Positions 17,936-27,405 of a DNA stretch of 64,000 nucleotides are shown piece by piece. Made by a program: the position numbers and the translations under genes. The notes below the pieces were generated by a model, which made no database searches, was not told the DNA's origin, and saw only the letters and a program-made list of their open reading frames with translations. The first letter of the stretch is position 1, and each line of letters opens with the position of its first letter. Source of the stretch: Nostocoides_A vanveenii (GTDB taxonomy: Bacteria > Actinomycetota > Actinomycetes > Actinomycetales > Dermatophilaceae); the NCBI RefSeq assembly GCF_039531165.1, contig NZ_BAAAPN010000044.1, positions 1-64,000 on the forward strand, written 5' to 3'.

Positions 17936-20900
17936 CCCGCACGACGATCGACGGCAACGAGGCAACGGTCCACGTCGCCCACCGCCTCAGTGAACTGTGC
18001 GCGATCTATCCCATCACGCCGTCCTCGACGATGGCCGAGCTCGCCGACGACTGGTCTGCCAAGGGCCGCACGAACATCTGGGGGACCGTCCCAACGGTCA
18101 TCGAGATGCAGAGCGAGGGTGGAGCCGCCGGCGCCCTCCATGGGGCGCTCCAGGGCGGTGCTCTCAGCACGACCTTCACCGCCTCGCAGGGCCTGCTGCT
18201 GATGATCCCCAATATGTACAAGATCGCCGGCGAACTCACCTCGGCGGTGCTTCACGTTGCCGCTCGATCGCTTGCGGCACAAGGACTCTCGATCTTCGGC
18301 GACCATCAGGACGTCATGGCCGTGCGGCAGACCGGGTTCGCGCTGCTCTCCTCCGGCTCGGTCCAGGAGGCGCACGACCTCGCCCTCGTCGCGCACGCGG
18401 CGACCCTGCGCAGCCGGATCCCGTTCGTCCACTTCTTCGACGGCTTCCGGACCTCGCACGAACTCAACACGATCGAGCTGCTCGACGACGCGGTGCTGCA
18501 CGCGCTCGTCCCCGAGAGCCTGGTTCACGAGCACCGGATGCGGGGGCTCTCGCCCGAGCGCCCCTTCGTGCGCGGCACCGCGCAGAACCCCGACGTCTAT
18601 TTCCAGGCCCGCGAGACGGTCAACCCGTTCTATGCCGCGACGCCCGGCATCGTCCAGGGCGTCATGGACGAGTTCGCCGCTCAGACCGGGCGGGCCTACC
18701 ACCTTCTCGAGTATGCCGGGCACGCCGAGGCCGAGCGGGTCATCGTCATCATGGGCTCCGGCGGCGAGACCGTCGAGGAGACCGTCAACCACCTTCTCGC
18801 CCAGGGCGAGAAGGTCGGCGTCGTCCGGATCCGGCTCTACCGTCCCTTCCCGGCCGCCGAGCTCGTCGCCGCTCTCCCGGCGACGGCCCGAGTCGTCGGG
18901 GTGCTCGACCGCACCAAGGAGCCCGGCAGCGGCGGCGAGCCGCTCTATCTCGACGTCGTCGCCGCCCTCTCCGGCGCGTATGCCGAGGGCCACCTCGCGT
19001 CGATGCCGCGCGTCGTCGGTGGTCGGTATGGCCTCTCCAGCAAGGAGTTCACGCCGGCGATGGTCGCGGGCGTGTATGCCGCCCTGGCCGCCGACCGACC
19101 CCCCACCGGGTTCACGGTCGGCATCACGGACGACGTCTCGGGGACCTCGATCGACTATGACCGCGGTCTGCACATCGAGGACGAGAAGACCCTGAGGGCG
19201 GTCTTCTTCGGCCTCGGCTCCGACGGCACCGTCGGCGCCAACAAGAACACCATCAAGATCCTCGGCGAGGACCCGAATCGCTACGCCCAGGCCTACTTCG
19301 TCTATGACTCGAAGAAGTCCGGCGGGTCGACGATCTCGCACCTGCGCTTCGGCCCGCACCCGATCAAGGCGCCCTATCTCGTCGGCAGCGCCGGCTTCGT
19401 CGGGTGCCACCACTTCGGCCTGCTCGACAAGCTCGACGTGCTCGGCCTGACCCGCCCCGGCGGGGTGATCCTGCTCAACGCGTCCATGCCGAAAGACGAG
19501 GTGTGGCAGTCACTTTCGCGCCCCGTGCAGGAGGAGATCATCGCCAAGGGGCTGCAGCTCTATGCCATCGACGCCGACAGCGTCGCGCGCGGCGCGGGGC
19601 TGCCCGGGAGGACCAACACGATCCTCCAGACCTGCTTCTTCGCCATCTCCGGCGTCATGCCGCGCGAGGAGGCGATCGAGGCGATCAAGAAGTCGATCCG
19701 CAAGACCTATGGCCGGCGCGGCCCCGAGGTCGTGCGCCGCAACGAGGCCGCGGTCGATGCCACCCTCGCCCAGTTGCACCGGATCGACGTCCCCGAGGCG
19801 GCCACGTCCAAGCGTGCCCCGCGCGCGATCGTCAGCGCGGACGCGCCGGAGTTCGTCCGGACCGTGACCGCGGCGATGATGGCCGGCCGCGGCGACGACC
19901 TCCCGGTGAGTGCGATGCCGGTCGACGGGACCTTCCCGAGTGGCACCACGGCATACGAGAAGCGGCGGATCAGCGACCTTGTCGCGCAATGGGATCCGAG
20001 TGGGTGCATCCAATGCGGCAACTGTGCATTCGTCTGCCCGCACGCCGTGCTGCGCTCGAAGTTCTATGACCGCGCGGCGCTCGATGGTGCTCCGGACGGC
20101 TTCGAGTCGGCGCCCCTGAACGCCGCCGGGCTGCCGCAGAGCGGCTACACGCTGCAGGTCTACACAGAGGACTGCACCGGCTGCGGACTGTGTGTCGAAG
20201 CCTGTCCGGTCACCCCCGTCGTCGGGTCGGGCCGCAAGGCCATCAACCTGACCGCCGATGAGGGGGTGATGGAGCGTGGCGTGACCAATGTCGGCTTCTT
20301 CGAGTCGATCCCGCAGAACGAGCGTGCCCGGGTGGACTTCGGCACGGTGCGCGGTGCCCAATTCCTGCAGCCGCTCTTCGAGTTCTCCGGGGCGTGCTCC
20401 GGCTGTGGTGAGACCCCCTACCTGAAGTTGCTCAGCCAACTCTTCGGGGACCGCCTCACCGTCGCGAACGCGACCGGCTGCTCCTCCATCTACGGCGGCA
20501 ACCTGCCGACGACCCCCTGGACGCGCAATGCGCAAGGCCGCGGCCCGGCCTGGTCCAACAGCCTCTTCGAGGACAACGCGGAGTTCGGGCTCGGCCTACA
20601 GATGGCGGCCGACCTGCACAACCGGCTGGCTCGGGAGCGACTGTCGATGCTGCGCGATCGCGTCGGCGCCGAGTTGGTCGACGACATCCTGAGCGCACCG
20701 CAGATCCGCGAGTCCGAGTTGGCCGCGCAGCGTGTCCGGGTCGAGGAGTTGATGCGGCGGCTTGACGGGATGGAAGGGCCGGTCGCCGAGGATCTGCGCA
20801 GCGTTGCCGACCACTTGGTTCGGCGCAGCGTGTGGATCGTCGGCGGTGACGGCTGGGCCTACGACATCGGATCCGGCGGGCTCGACCATGTGCTCGCGAG

Positions 20901-21504
20901 CGGGCGCAATGTCAACATCCTGGTGATGGACACCGAGGTCTACTCGAACACCGGCGGGCAGTCATCGAAGGCGACTCCCATTGCGGCAGTAGCGAAATTC
21001 GCCGCTGCGGGCAAGGCGGTCGCCAAGAAGGACCTCGCGCTGCAGGCCACGGCATACGGCTCGGTGTATGTCGCCCGCGTCGCCCTCGGCGCGGACCCGC
21101 AGCAGACGTTGCGTGCCTTCCGCGAGGCGGAGGCCTATGACGGCACCTCGCTGATCATCGCCTACAGCCACTGCATCGCCCACGGCATCGAGATGAGCAA
21201 AGGCCTCGAGCAGCAGAAGCGCGCGGTGAACTCGGGACACTGGCCGCTGATGCGCTACGACCCGACGATTCGCGACCGAGGAGACAATCCCTTCTTCCTC
21301 GACTCGCCGCGGCCGACGATCCCGCTGTCGGACTACATCTACAAGGAGTTGCGCTACCGCATGCTCCGTCAGACCGCGCCCGAGGAGGCCGAGCGGCTCT
21401 TGGGTCTCGCCCAGCACGCCGTGGACCAGCGCTGGGCGGTCTATGAGGAGATGGCCACGCGCAGCGCCGGCCAGTTCATGCCCGACGCGACGAAGAGGAA
21501 CTGA
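17932..21504 (+). CDS. nifJ: Pyruvate:ferredoxin (flavodoxin) oxidoreductase, single-chain
   Basis: This 1190-aa fused enzyme converts pyruvate and CoA to acetyl-CoA, CO2 and reduced ferredoxin using thiamine diphosphate. Domain order is complete. The pyrimidine-binding domain has YPITPSSTMAE, and the gamma/core domain has the loop GLGSDGTVGANKNTIK. Two [4Fe-4S] motifs follow (CIQCGNCAFVCPHA and CTGCGLCVEACPV). The ThDP domain has CSGCGETPY, ATGCSS, GDGWAYDIGSGGLDHVLASG and the NTGGQ segment. Length matches NifJ proteins of anaerobes and facultative organisms. Overlaps of four bases upstream and one base downstream make this the centre of a three-gene operon. It implies an oxygen-sensitive fermentative or anaerobic branch in an otherwise aerobic-looking actinobacterium. 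Confidence 0.96.
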   Translation: MTRTTIDGNEATVHVAHRLSELCAIYPITPSSTMAELADDWSAKGRTNIWGTVPTVIEMQSEGGAAGALHGALQGGALSTTFTASQGLLLMIPNMYKIAGELTSAVLHVAARSLAAQGLSIFGDHQDVMAVRQTGFALLSSGSVQEAHDLALVAHAATLRSRIPFVHFFDGFRTSHELNTIELLDDAVLHALVPESLVHEHRMRGLSPERPFVRGTAQNPDVYFQARETVNPFYAATPGIVQGVMDEFAAQTGRAYHLLEYAGHAEAERVIVIMGSGGETVEETVNHLLAQGEKVGVVRIRLYRPFPAAELVAALPATARVVGVLDRTKEPGSGGEPLYLDVVAALSGAYAEGHLASMPRVVGGRYGLSSKEFTPAMVAGVYAALAADRPPTGFTVGITDDVSGTSIDYDRGLHIEDEKTLRAVFFGLGSDGTVGANKNTIKILGEDPNRYAQAYFVYDSKKSGGSTISHLRFGPHPIKAPYLVGSAGFVGCHHFGLLDKLDVLGLTRPGGVILLNASMPKDEVWQSLSRPVQEEIIAKGLQLYAIDADSVARGAGLPGRTNTILQTCFFAISGVMPREEAIEAIKKSIRKTYGRRGPEVVRRNEAAVDATLAQLHRIDVPEAATSKRAPRAIVSADAPEFVRTVTAAMMAGRGDDLPVSAMPVDGTFPSGTTAYEKRRISDLVAQWDPSGCIQCGNCAFVCPHAVLRSKFYDRAALDGAPDGFESAPLNAAGLPQSGYTLQVYTEDCTGCGLCVEACPVTPVVGSGRKAINLTADEGVMERGVTNVGFFESIPQNERARVDFGTVRGAQFLQPLFEFSGACSGCGETPYLKLLSQLFGDRLTVANATGCSSIYGGNLPTTPWTRNAQGRGPAWSNSLFEDNAEFGLGLQMAADLHNRLARERLSMLRDRVGAELVDDILSAPQIRESELAAQRVRVEELMRRLDGMEGPVAEDLRSVADHLVRRSVWIVGGDGWAYDIGSGGLDHVLASGRNVNILVMDTEVYSNTGGQSSKATPIAAVAKFAAAGKAVAKKDLALQATAYGSVYVARVALGADPQQTLRAFREAEAYDGTSLIIAYSHCIAHGIEMSKGLEQQKRAVNSGHWPLMRYDPTIRDRGDNPFFLDSPRPTIPLSDYIYKELRYRMLRQTAPEEAERLLGLAQHAVDQRWAVYEEMATRSAGQFMPDATKRN

Positions 21505-22523
21505 TGGACCTGGCCACGACCTATCTTGGTCTCCCGCTGCGCAATCCGTTGGTCGCGTCGGCGTCGCCGCTCTCGCAGACCGTCGCCGGCGTCCGGGCCC
21601 TGGCCGATGCCGGCGTCGGAGCGGTCGTCCTCTATTCGCTCTTCGAGGAGCAGATCCGTCGCCAGGAGATCGCCGACTTCGAGATCGTCGCGATGCACGA
21701 GGACTCGTTCGGTGAAGCAACGAGCTACTTCCCCGATGTGGACATCGCCGCGGGCGGCGCCACGCCCTACTTGCGGCATCTGGAGAAATCCGTTGCGGCC
21801 GTGGACATTCCGGTGATTGCAAGTCTCAATGGGGTCAATCTCGAGGGGTGGGCGCAGTGTGCCCGCCAACTTCAGGACTCCGGCGCGGCGGCGCTGGAGG
21901 TCAACCCGTATGCCGTTCCCGGCGACACCCGCGTCGCGGGCGCGGTGATCGAGGAGCGGCACGTGGAGATCGTGCATACGGTCAAGGACGCGGTCTCGAT
22001 CCCGGTGGCGGTGAAGCTCAGTCCGTTCTTCAGCGCGACCGGGACCATGTGCCGCGACCTCGACGCCGCCGGTGCCGACGGGCTGGTGCTCTTCAACCGC
22101 TTCCTGCAGCCGGACATCGACATCGAGGCGCTGGCCGTCGGTCCGGCTGTGACCCTGTCCTCGCCCGTGGAGTCCGGCATCGCGCGGACCTGGATCGCCA
22201 TCTTGCGCGGCCGGGTCGCGGCCTCACTGGCGGCGACGACGGGTGTCGAGTCCGGTGCCGATGTCGTGAAATATCTCCTGGCCGGGGCCGACGTCGTGAT
22301 GACCGCCTCGTCACTGATGCGTCACGGACCGGCTTATGCCGCAACGCTGTTGACCGAGCTGACGGCGTGGATGGAGCGCAAGGGCTTCGCCTCGGTGGCT
22401 GATGTGCGCGGGCTGCTGGCGCTCGGTGACGAGGTGGATGCGGCGGCCTATGAGCGGGCCGGCTATGTCGCCGCCTTGACCCACGCCAAGGACATGTACG
22501 GCGACTTCCTCGTGCGTAACTAG
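21504..22523 (+). CDS. Dihydroorotate-dehydrogenase-like flavoprotein
   Basis: This 339-aa TIM-barrel FMN protein resembles class 1 dihydroorotate dehydrogenases and the PreA part of dihydropyrimidine dehydrogenase. Visible segments are TYLGLPLRNPLVASASPLSQ at the N-terminus, the substrate loop PVIASLNG, VKLSPFFSATG, and the phosphate-binding GVESGADVVKYLLAGADVVM near the C-terminus. Its start overlaps the nifJ stop by one base. DHOD-like genes next to nifJ recur in distant bacteria, so a redox role with PFOR is more likely than pyrimidine synthesis, but this is inference. No ferredoxin domain is attached, unlike PreA. The 3' end overlaps the convergent maf gene by four bases. Confidence 0.85.
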   Translation: MDLATTYLGLPLRNPLVASASPLSQTVAGVRALADAGVGAVVLYSLFEEQIRRQEIADFEIVAMHEDSFGEATSYFPDVDIAAGGATPYLRHLEKSVAAVDIPVIASLNGVNLEGWAQCARQLQDSGAAALEVNPYAVPGDTRVAGAVIEERHVEIVHTVKDAVSIPVAVKLSPFFSATGTMCRDLDAAGADGLVLFNRFLQPDIDIEALAVGPAVTLSSPVESGIARTWIAILRGRVAASLAATTGVESGADVVKYLLAGADVVMTASSLMRHGPAYAATLLTELTAWMERKGFASVADVRGLLALGDEVDAAAYERAGYVAALTHAKDMYGDFLVRN

Positions 22524-23179
22524 GGACACGCCGCGTGGCCCTGCGGACCCGCGTGCACCCGCTTGGTCAGGTCGGCCCAGCGCAGCCCGAGGTCGTGCAG
22601 CAGCCCGCGCAGCACGGGCAGGGAGAGCCCGATGACATTGCTGTGGTCGCCCTCGATGCCGTCGATGAAGGGTCCTCCGAGGCCGTCGATGGTGAAAGCG
22701 CCCGCGACCCGCAGCGGCTCACCGGTCGCGACATAGGCGGCGATCTCGTCCTCAGCCAATGTGCCGAAGCGGACCACCGTCGACGCCGTCGCCCCCAGCA
22801 GTCCGCCGCTGCCGGCGGCCCGCGCATCGATCAACCAGTGGCCGGTATGCAGCGTGCCCACCCGCCCGCTCATCTTCCGCCAGCGGGCTATCGCCTCCTG
22901 CTCGGTGGCCGGCTTGCCCAGCACCTCCCCGGCGAACTCCAGCATCGAGTCGCAGCCGATGATCAGGGCGTCCTCGACGTCCGCGGCGACATCCTCGGCC
23001 TTGGCCCGCGCCAGCGCGAGCACCTCGTCGACCGGCTCCAGATCGGGGATGACCGCTTTGATCCGCGCGAGGACCGCCGTCTCGTCGACATCGCTGACCC
23101 GCACATCGGCGGCAACGCCCGCGCGGCGTAGGAGCTCGCGGCGGGCAGGGGAGGCGGAGGCGAGAACGACGCGGACCAT
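22520..23179 (-). CDS. maf: Maf-family nucleoside triphosphate pyrophosphatase
   Basis: This 219-aa cytosolic enzyme hydrolyses non-canonical or modified nucleoside triphosphates to monophosphates. The Maf signature LASASPARRELLRRAG is at the N-terminus, followed by DVDE, the GCDSMLEFAGEVLGKP loop and the basic RWRKMSGR segment. The C-terminal GAFTIDGLGGPFIDGIEGD is the conserved active-site strand. Start 23179 gives the canonical MVRVVLASASP; an in-frame ATG at 23191 adds four residues, and neither has a strong ribosome site. It converges with the DHOD-like gene and is divergent from the leuS leader. Confidence 0.9.
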   Translation of the reverse strand: MVRVVLASASPARRELLRRAGVAADVRVSDVDETAVLARIKAVIPDLEPVDEVLALARAKAEDVAADVEDALIIGCDSMLEFAGEVLGKPATEQEAIARWRKMSGRVGTLHTGHWLIDARAAGSGGLLGATASTVVRFGTLAEDEIAAYVATGEPLRVAGAFTIDGLGGPFIDGIEGDHSNVIGLSLPVLRGLLHDLGLRWADLTKRVHAGPQGHAACP

Positions 23180-23266
23180 GGTGGGCACCATACGTGCTGG
23201 GGAAGGCGGTGCCCGGCCGCCGGAAGCGTCGACGGCGGTAAAACCGGCTGGGGTAGGGTGACCGGC

Positions 23267-23302
23267 ATGACGAGGTCGCTGCTCCTTAGCCGGCCGCGCT
23301 GA
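23267..23302 (+). CDS. Leucine-rich leader peptide upstream of leuS
   Basis: A short frame, MTRSLLLSRPR, with three consecutive leucine codons, lies 91 bp before the leuS start. A TAGGGT -10 element at 23254-23259, with TCGACG further upstream, would start transcription next to the ATG, giving a leaderless leader peptide. It is followed by a terminator-like hairpin. This is the arrangement of ribosome-mediated attenuation: starvation for charged tRNA-Leu would stall the ribosome on the Leu triplet and allow leuS read-through. The peptide itself needs no function. Supported by position, codons and hairpin; no experimental evidence is available here. Confidence 0.65.
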   Translation: MTRSLLLSRPR

Positions 23303-23329
23303 CGAACCGCACGGACGTCATCGCGGCTC

Positions 23330-23360
23330 GGCCCTTCTGCCCTGAAGGGGCCTTCTTTCT
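23330..23360 (+). terminator. Attenuator hairpin in the leuS leader
   Basis: GGCCCTTC at 23330 pairs with GAAGGGGCC ending at 23352, with one bulged G, followed by TTCTTTCT. The 5' side (CGCGGCTCGGCC region) can alternatively pair with CGGCCGCG in the leader-peptide region, a plausible antiterminator. It lies between the Leu-rich leader peptide and leuS. Confidence 0.6.
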
Positions 23361-23392
23361 CCCCGAGCAGTGAGCACACCCCAAGGACGACG

Positions 23393-26296
23393 ATGAGCGA
23401 CACCCCCGCCTTCCGCTATACCGCTGCGCTGGCCGACACGTTCGAGCGCGCCTGGCAGGACCGCTGGGAGGAGGACGGGACCTTCCACGCGCCGAATCCC
23501 ACGGGCAATCTCGGCGATCCCGAGGCGATCCGTGACTTCGACGGCCACCTGCTGGTGCTCGACATGTTCCCGTATCCCAGCGGTGCCGGCCTGCACATCG
23601 GCCACCCGCTGGGCTATATCGCCACCGACGTGTTCGCCCGCTACAACCGGATGCTGGGCAAGAACGTTCTGCACTGCCTGGGCTATGACGCCTTCGGCCT
23701 GCCGGCCGAGCAGTATGCCGTGACCACCGGTCAGCATCCGCGCAAGACGACCGAGGACAACATCGTCATCATGCAGCGGCAGCTGCGGCGGCTGGGTCTT
23801 GGGCACGATGACCGGCGCGCGATCCAGACGATCGATCCGGGCTACTACAAGTGGACCCAGTGGATCTTCCTGCAGATCTTCAACTCCTGGTACGACGTCG
23901 ACGCAGTGCGCGAGGACGGTGGCCGGGGCCGGGCGCGCCCCATCGCCGACCTGATCGCCGCTTTCGCCGCGGGCGATCGGGCCACGCCCGACGGGCGCCC
24001 ATGGGCCGACCTGAGCCCGGCGGAGCAGGCCGCGATCATCGACGGCTACCGGCTGGCCTACACCCACGAGGCGCCGGTCAACTGGGCCCCCGGGCTGGGC
24101 ACGGTGCTGTCCAATGAAGAGGTCACCAACGACGGGCGATCCGAGCGCGGGAATTTCCCGGTCTATCGGAAGAATCTGCGTCAGTGGATGATGCGCATCA
24201 CCGCGTATGCCGATCGCCTGGCCGACGACCTCGACCGCGTGGACTGGCCGGAGAAGGTCCGGATCATGCAGCGCAACTGGATCGGGCGCAGCCACGGGGC
24301 GCGGGTGACCTTCCCCTTCGACGGCGCGGACGTGGCGAGCGGTGGTGGGATCGAGGTCTTCACGACCCGTCCGGACACGCTCTTCGGCGCGACCTTCATG
24401 GTCTTGGCGCCCGAGCACCCGCTGGTCGAGTCGCTGACCCCGGCAGCCTGGCCGGCGGGCACGGACCCGCGCTGGACGGGCGGTGCGGCGACCCCGGGGG
24501 AGGCGATCGCGGCCTACCGCCTCTCCACCTCGCGCAAGTCCGAGGTCGACCGGCAGCTGGAGACGCGCGAAAAGACGGGCGTCTTCACCGGCTCGTATGC
24601 CGTGAATCCCACGTCGGGAGAACGCATTCCGGTCTTCGTCGCCGACTATGTGCTGATGGGTTACGGGACCGGGGCGATCATGGCCGTCCCGGGAGGTGAC
24701 CAGCGCGACTTCGACTTCGCGACGGCATACGGGCTCCCGGTGGTCTATACCGTGCAGCCACCCGCGGATCACGACGGGTCGTCGGCGTATGCCGGCGAAG
24801 GAGCCACGATCAACTCGGCCAATGACGAAATCTCGTTGAACGGCAAGGGAATTGCCGAGGCGAAGACGGCGATAACGCAGTGGCTGGCCGACAAGGGGCT
24901 GGGCGAGGCGACGATCAACTACAAGCTGCGCGACTGGCTCTTCAGCCGCCAGCGCTACTGGGGTGAGCCCTTCCCGATCGTCTTCGACGAGGCCGGCGTC
25001 GCGCACGCCGTTCCCGAGTCGATGCTGCCGATCGAGCTACCCGATGTGCCCGACTACTCGCCGAAGACCTTCGACCCGGAGGACAACTCCAGCGAGCCCG
25101 AGCCGCCGCTCTCGCGGGTCGGGGAGTGGGTCGAGGTGGACCTCGACCTCGAGGACGGGCGCGGGTTGCAGCGCTACCGCCGCGAGACCAACACCATGCC
25201 CAACTGGGCCGGATCCTGTTGGTACTACTTGCGTTATCTCGACCCCGACAATGCCGAGCAGTTCGTCGACCCGGTCAACGAGGCCTACTGGATGGGGCCG
25301 CGCGACGAGGCGGTCATGCCCGGCACGCGGGACCCGGGTGGCGTCGACCTCTATGTCGGTGGCGTCGAGCACGCGGTGCTGCACCTGCTCTATGCGCGCT
25401 TCTGGCACAAGGTCCTGCACGACCTGGGGCATCTGGCCTCGGACGAGCCCTTCCGGACGTACTTCTCGCAGGGGTATATCCAGGCGGCGGCGTACAAGGA
25501 TGCCCGCGGGCAGTATGTCGAGGCCAAGGACGTCGTCGAGGACTTCGCGGCCGACGGGTCGGTGAGCTACACCTGGCAGGGCGAGCCGGTCACGCGGGAG
25601 TTCGGCAAGATCGGCAAGTCGCTGAAGAATATGGTCAGCCCCGACGAGATGTACGCCGCGTATGGCGCCGACACCCTGCGCCTGTACGAGATGGGGTTGG
25701 GGCCGCTGGAGCAGTCGAAGCCCTGGGACACCCGGGCGGTCGTGGGGAGCCAGCGCTTCCTGCAGCGCTTGTGGCGCAATGTGATCGACGAAGAGACCGG
25801 AGCTGCCACGGTCGCTGACGTGGCGCCGGACGAGGCGACCTTGCGGGTGCTGCACCGCACGATCGACGCGGTGCGTGCGGACTACGCCGGTCTCGGTTTC
25901 AACACGGCGATCGCGCGACTGACCGAGTTGAACAATGCCGTGACAAAGCTCGACGCGGTACCGCGCGCCGTTGCCGAAGCGCTGGTGCTGATGGTGGCGC
26001 CCTTGGCGCCGCACATCGCCGAGGAATTGTGGTCGCGTCTGGGCCACCCCGCGACCTTGACGTATGAGCGGTTCCCCGTCGCCGACCCGGCCTACCTGGT
26101 CGAGGAGAACGTCACCTGCGTGGTGCAGATCCGCGGCAAGGTGCGTGACCGCGTGGAGGTGCCCGCCGATATCGGCGAGGACGACTTGCGCGGCCTCGTC
26201 ATGGCGCTGCCGAAGGTGATAGACGCGACTGCCGGTGGCGTGCGCACCGTCATCGTGCGCCCCCCCAAACTGGTCAACGTCGTTCCCCTCGCCTGA
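23393..26296 (+). CDS. leuS: Leucyl-tRNA synthetase
   Basis: This 967-aa class I synthetase charges tRNA-Leu in the cytosol. The HIGH-type motif is in PYPSGAGLHIGHPLGY near residue 60. The CP1 editing domain has VFTTRPDTLFGATF and MGYGTGAIMAVPGGDQRDFD. SWYYLRYLDP is also present, and the KMSKS-type loop is GKIGKSLKNMVSPD, a natural variant. An insertion after the first catalytic half (around residues 180-230) is usual in actinobacterial LeuRS. The start is ATG 23393, after a leader with a Leu-rich peptide and terminator-like hairpin, indicating attenuation control. A 173-bp gap with three CCACAGG-containing stretches separates it from comEA. Confidence 0.97.
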   Translation: MSDTPAFRYTAALADTFERAWQDRWEEDGTFHAPNPTGNLGDPEAIRDFDGHLLVLDMFPYPSGAGLHIGHPLGYIATDVFARYNRMLGKNVLHCLGYDAFGLPAEQYAVTTGQHPRKTTEDNIVIMQRQLRRLGLGHDDRRAIQTIDPGYYKWTQWIFLQIFNSWYDVDAVREDGGRGRARPIADLIAAFAAGDRATPDGRPWADLSPAEQAAIIDGYRLAYTHEAPVNWAPGLGTVLSNEEVTNDGRSERGNFPVYRKNLRQWMMRITAYADRLADDLDRVDWPEKVRIMQRNWIGRSHGARVTFPFDGADVASGGGIEVFTTRPDTLFGATFMVLAPEHPLVESLTPAAWPAGTDPRWTGGAATPGEAIAAYRLSTSRKSEVDRQLETREKTGVFTGSYAVNPTSGERIPVFVADYVLMGYGTGAIMAVPGGDQRDFDFATAYGLPVVYTVQPPADHDGSSAYAGEGATINSANDEISLNGKGIAEAKTAITQWLADKGLGEATINYKLRDWLFSRQRYWGEPFPIVFDEAGVAHAVPESMLPIELPDVPDYSPKTFDPEDNSSEPEPPLSRVGEWVEVDLDLEDGRGLQRYRRETNTMPNWAGSCWYYLRYLDPDNAEQFVDPVNEAYWMGPRDEAVMPGTRDPGGVDLYVGGVEHAVLHLLYARFWHKVLHDLGHLASDEPFRTYFSQGYIQAAAYKDARGQYVEAKDVVEDFAADGSVSYTWQGEPVTREFGKIGKSLKNMVSPDEMYAAYGADTLRLYEMGLGPLEQSKPWDTRAVVGSQRFLQRLWRNVIDEETGAATVADVAPDEATLRVLHRTIDAVRADYAGLGFNTAIARLTELNNAVTKLDAVPRAVAEALVLMVAPLAPHIAEELWSRLGHPATLTYERFPVADPAYLVEENVTCVVQIRGKVRDRVEVPADIGEDDLRGLVMALPKVIDATAGGVRTVIVRPPKLVNVVPLA

Positions 26297-26469
26297 CGTC
26301 GATAGGACAATCTGTCCCCGTCGAGTGTGCCCACAGGCCCGGTCGAAAGGAGCATTCGACCGCGCCTGGCTGTGTGTCTTTCCACAGGGCCGTCAGCCAA
26401 ATCGGCTGATCCACAGGCTTTTTCGAGGCCCTGGCACCGAAGCTGCTCGGCCTCCTACCGTCGGGAGGC

Positions 26470-27405
26470 ATGAGCACGCGACGTCCTGACCCTGCCGACC
26501 GGCTCCGTGCCGCGCTCGCCATCCGGGCGGTGACGGAGGAAGCCGAGACGGATGCCTGGCCGGGAGCGGACCTCGAGGACGACGCCAGGGAAGTGGTCCG
26601 TCGCGACGAAGCGTCCAGCCCTGGCCGGCATGCGGCGAGCGACCCTCCGCGCTCGCGCCGGCTCGATCGAACCGACCCACCCCCGGTGGTGAGTTGGCCA
26701 GTTGGGCTCCGTGACCGCTTCGCGGCGGTGCCTCATCCCGTCGTCCTGACCTTCCTTGCGCTGGCGGTGATCGCCGGCGGAGTCTTCGGAGCGCGCGTCG
26801 TGAGCGCGAGAGCCGAGGCGACGCCGGTGCCCGTGGCGTCGGTTGCCGTCGAGACTCCAGCTTCCTCTGGAGCAACTCCTTCGTCCGGCAGCGGCCCGGC
26901 ATCGAGTGCCGGTGAACCGACAGTGACCGGCACGGCGTCGTCGACCGGGCCGCCCGTGATCGTGCATGTCGTCGGCCAAGTGGCTCGTCCCGGAGTGGTG
27001 TCACTCCCCGCCGGTTCGCGCGTGGAGGATGCCGTCGAGAAGGCCGGGGGAGCGACCGGCAAGGCCGATCTTGGTGCGGTCAATCTCGCACGCCTCTGCG
27101 TCGACGGTGAGCAGATCCGCATCCCCAAACCCGGCGAGGTCATCACCGCGCCGGGTGGATCCAGCCCCGGCGGCAGCCCCTCCGGACCAAGCGGATCGAG
27201 CGGCCAAGCAAACGGCAAGGTCAGCCTCAACACCGCCGATGCCACCGCCCTGGACACACTGCCCGGCGTGGGACCCGTTCTCGCGCAACGGATCCTGGAC
27301 TGGCGCGCCGAGCACGGGCGGTTCTCCAGCATCGACGAACTCGGAGAGGTCTCCGGCATCGGAGAGAAGTTGCTGGCCCAACTGAGTCCATTGGTCACCC
27401 TGTGA
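26470..27405 (+). CDS. comEA: ComEA-family helix-hairpin-helix DNA-binding protein
   Basis: This 311-aa membrane-anchored protein binds incoming double-stranded DNA in transformation systems. It has a cytoplasmic Arg/Asp-rich N-terminus of about 90 residues and one helix, VVLTFLALAVIAGGVFGARV. A Ser/Thr/Pro-rich spacer precedes a SLBB domain (VIVHVVGQVARPGVVSLPAG, near residue 165). Two HhH motifs close the protein: LNTADATALDTLPGVGPVLA and EVSGIGEKLL. The architecture is that of actinobacterial ComEA. It overlaps comEC by four bases. No pilus or dprA genes are in the window, so competence is possible but not shown. Confidence 0.92.
   Translation: MSTRRPDPADRLRAALAIRAVTEEAETDAWPGADLEDDAREVVRRDEASSPGRHAASDPPRSRRLDRTDPPPVVSWPVGLRDRFAAVPHPVVLTFLALAVIAGGVFGARVVSARAEATPVPVASVAVETPASSGATPSSGSGPASSAGEPTVTGTASSTGPPVIVHVVGQVARPGVVSLPAGSRVEDAVEKAGGATGKADLGAVNLARLCVDGEQIRIPKPGEVITAPGGSSPGGSPSGPSGSSGQANGKVSLNTADATALDTLPGVGPVLAQRILDWRAEHGRFSSIDELGEVSGIGEKLLAQLSPLVTL

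Noticed and set aside
26297..26469. DnaA-box cluster between leuS and comEA (three CCACAGG stretches)
   Set aside because: None has the full TTATCCACA consensus; likely coincidence in a promoter region.
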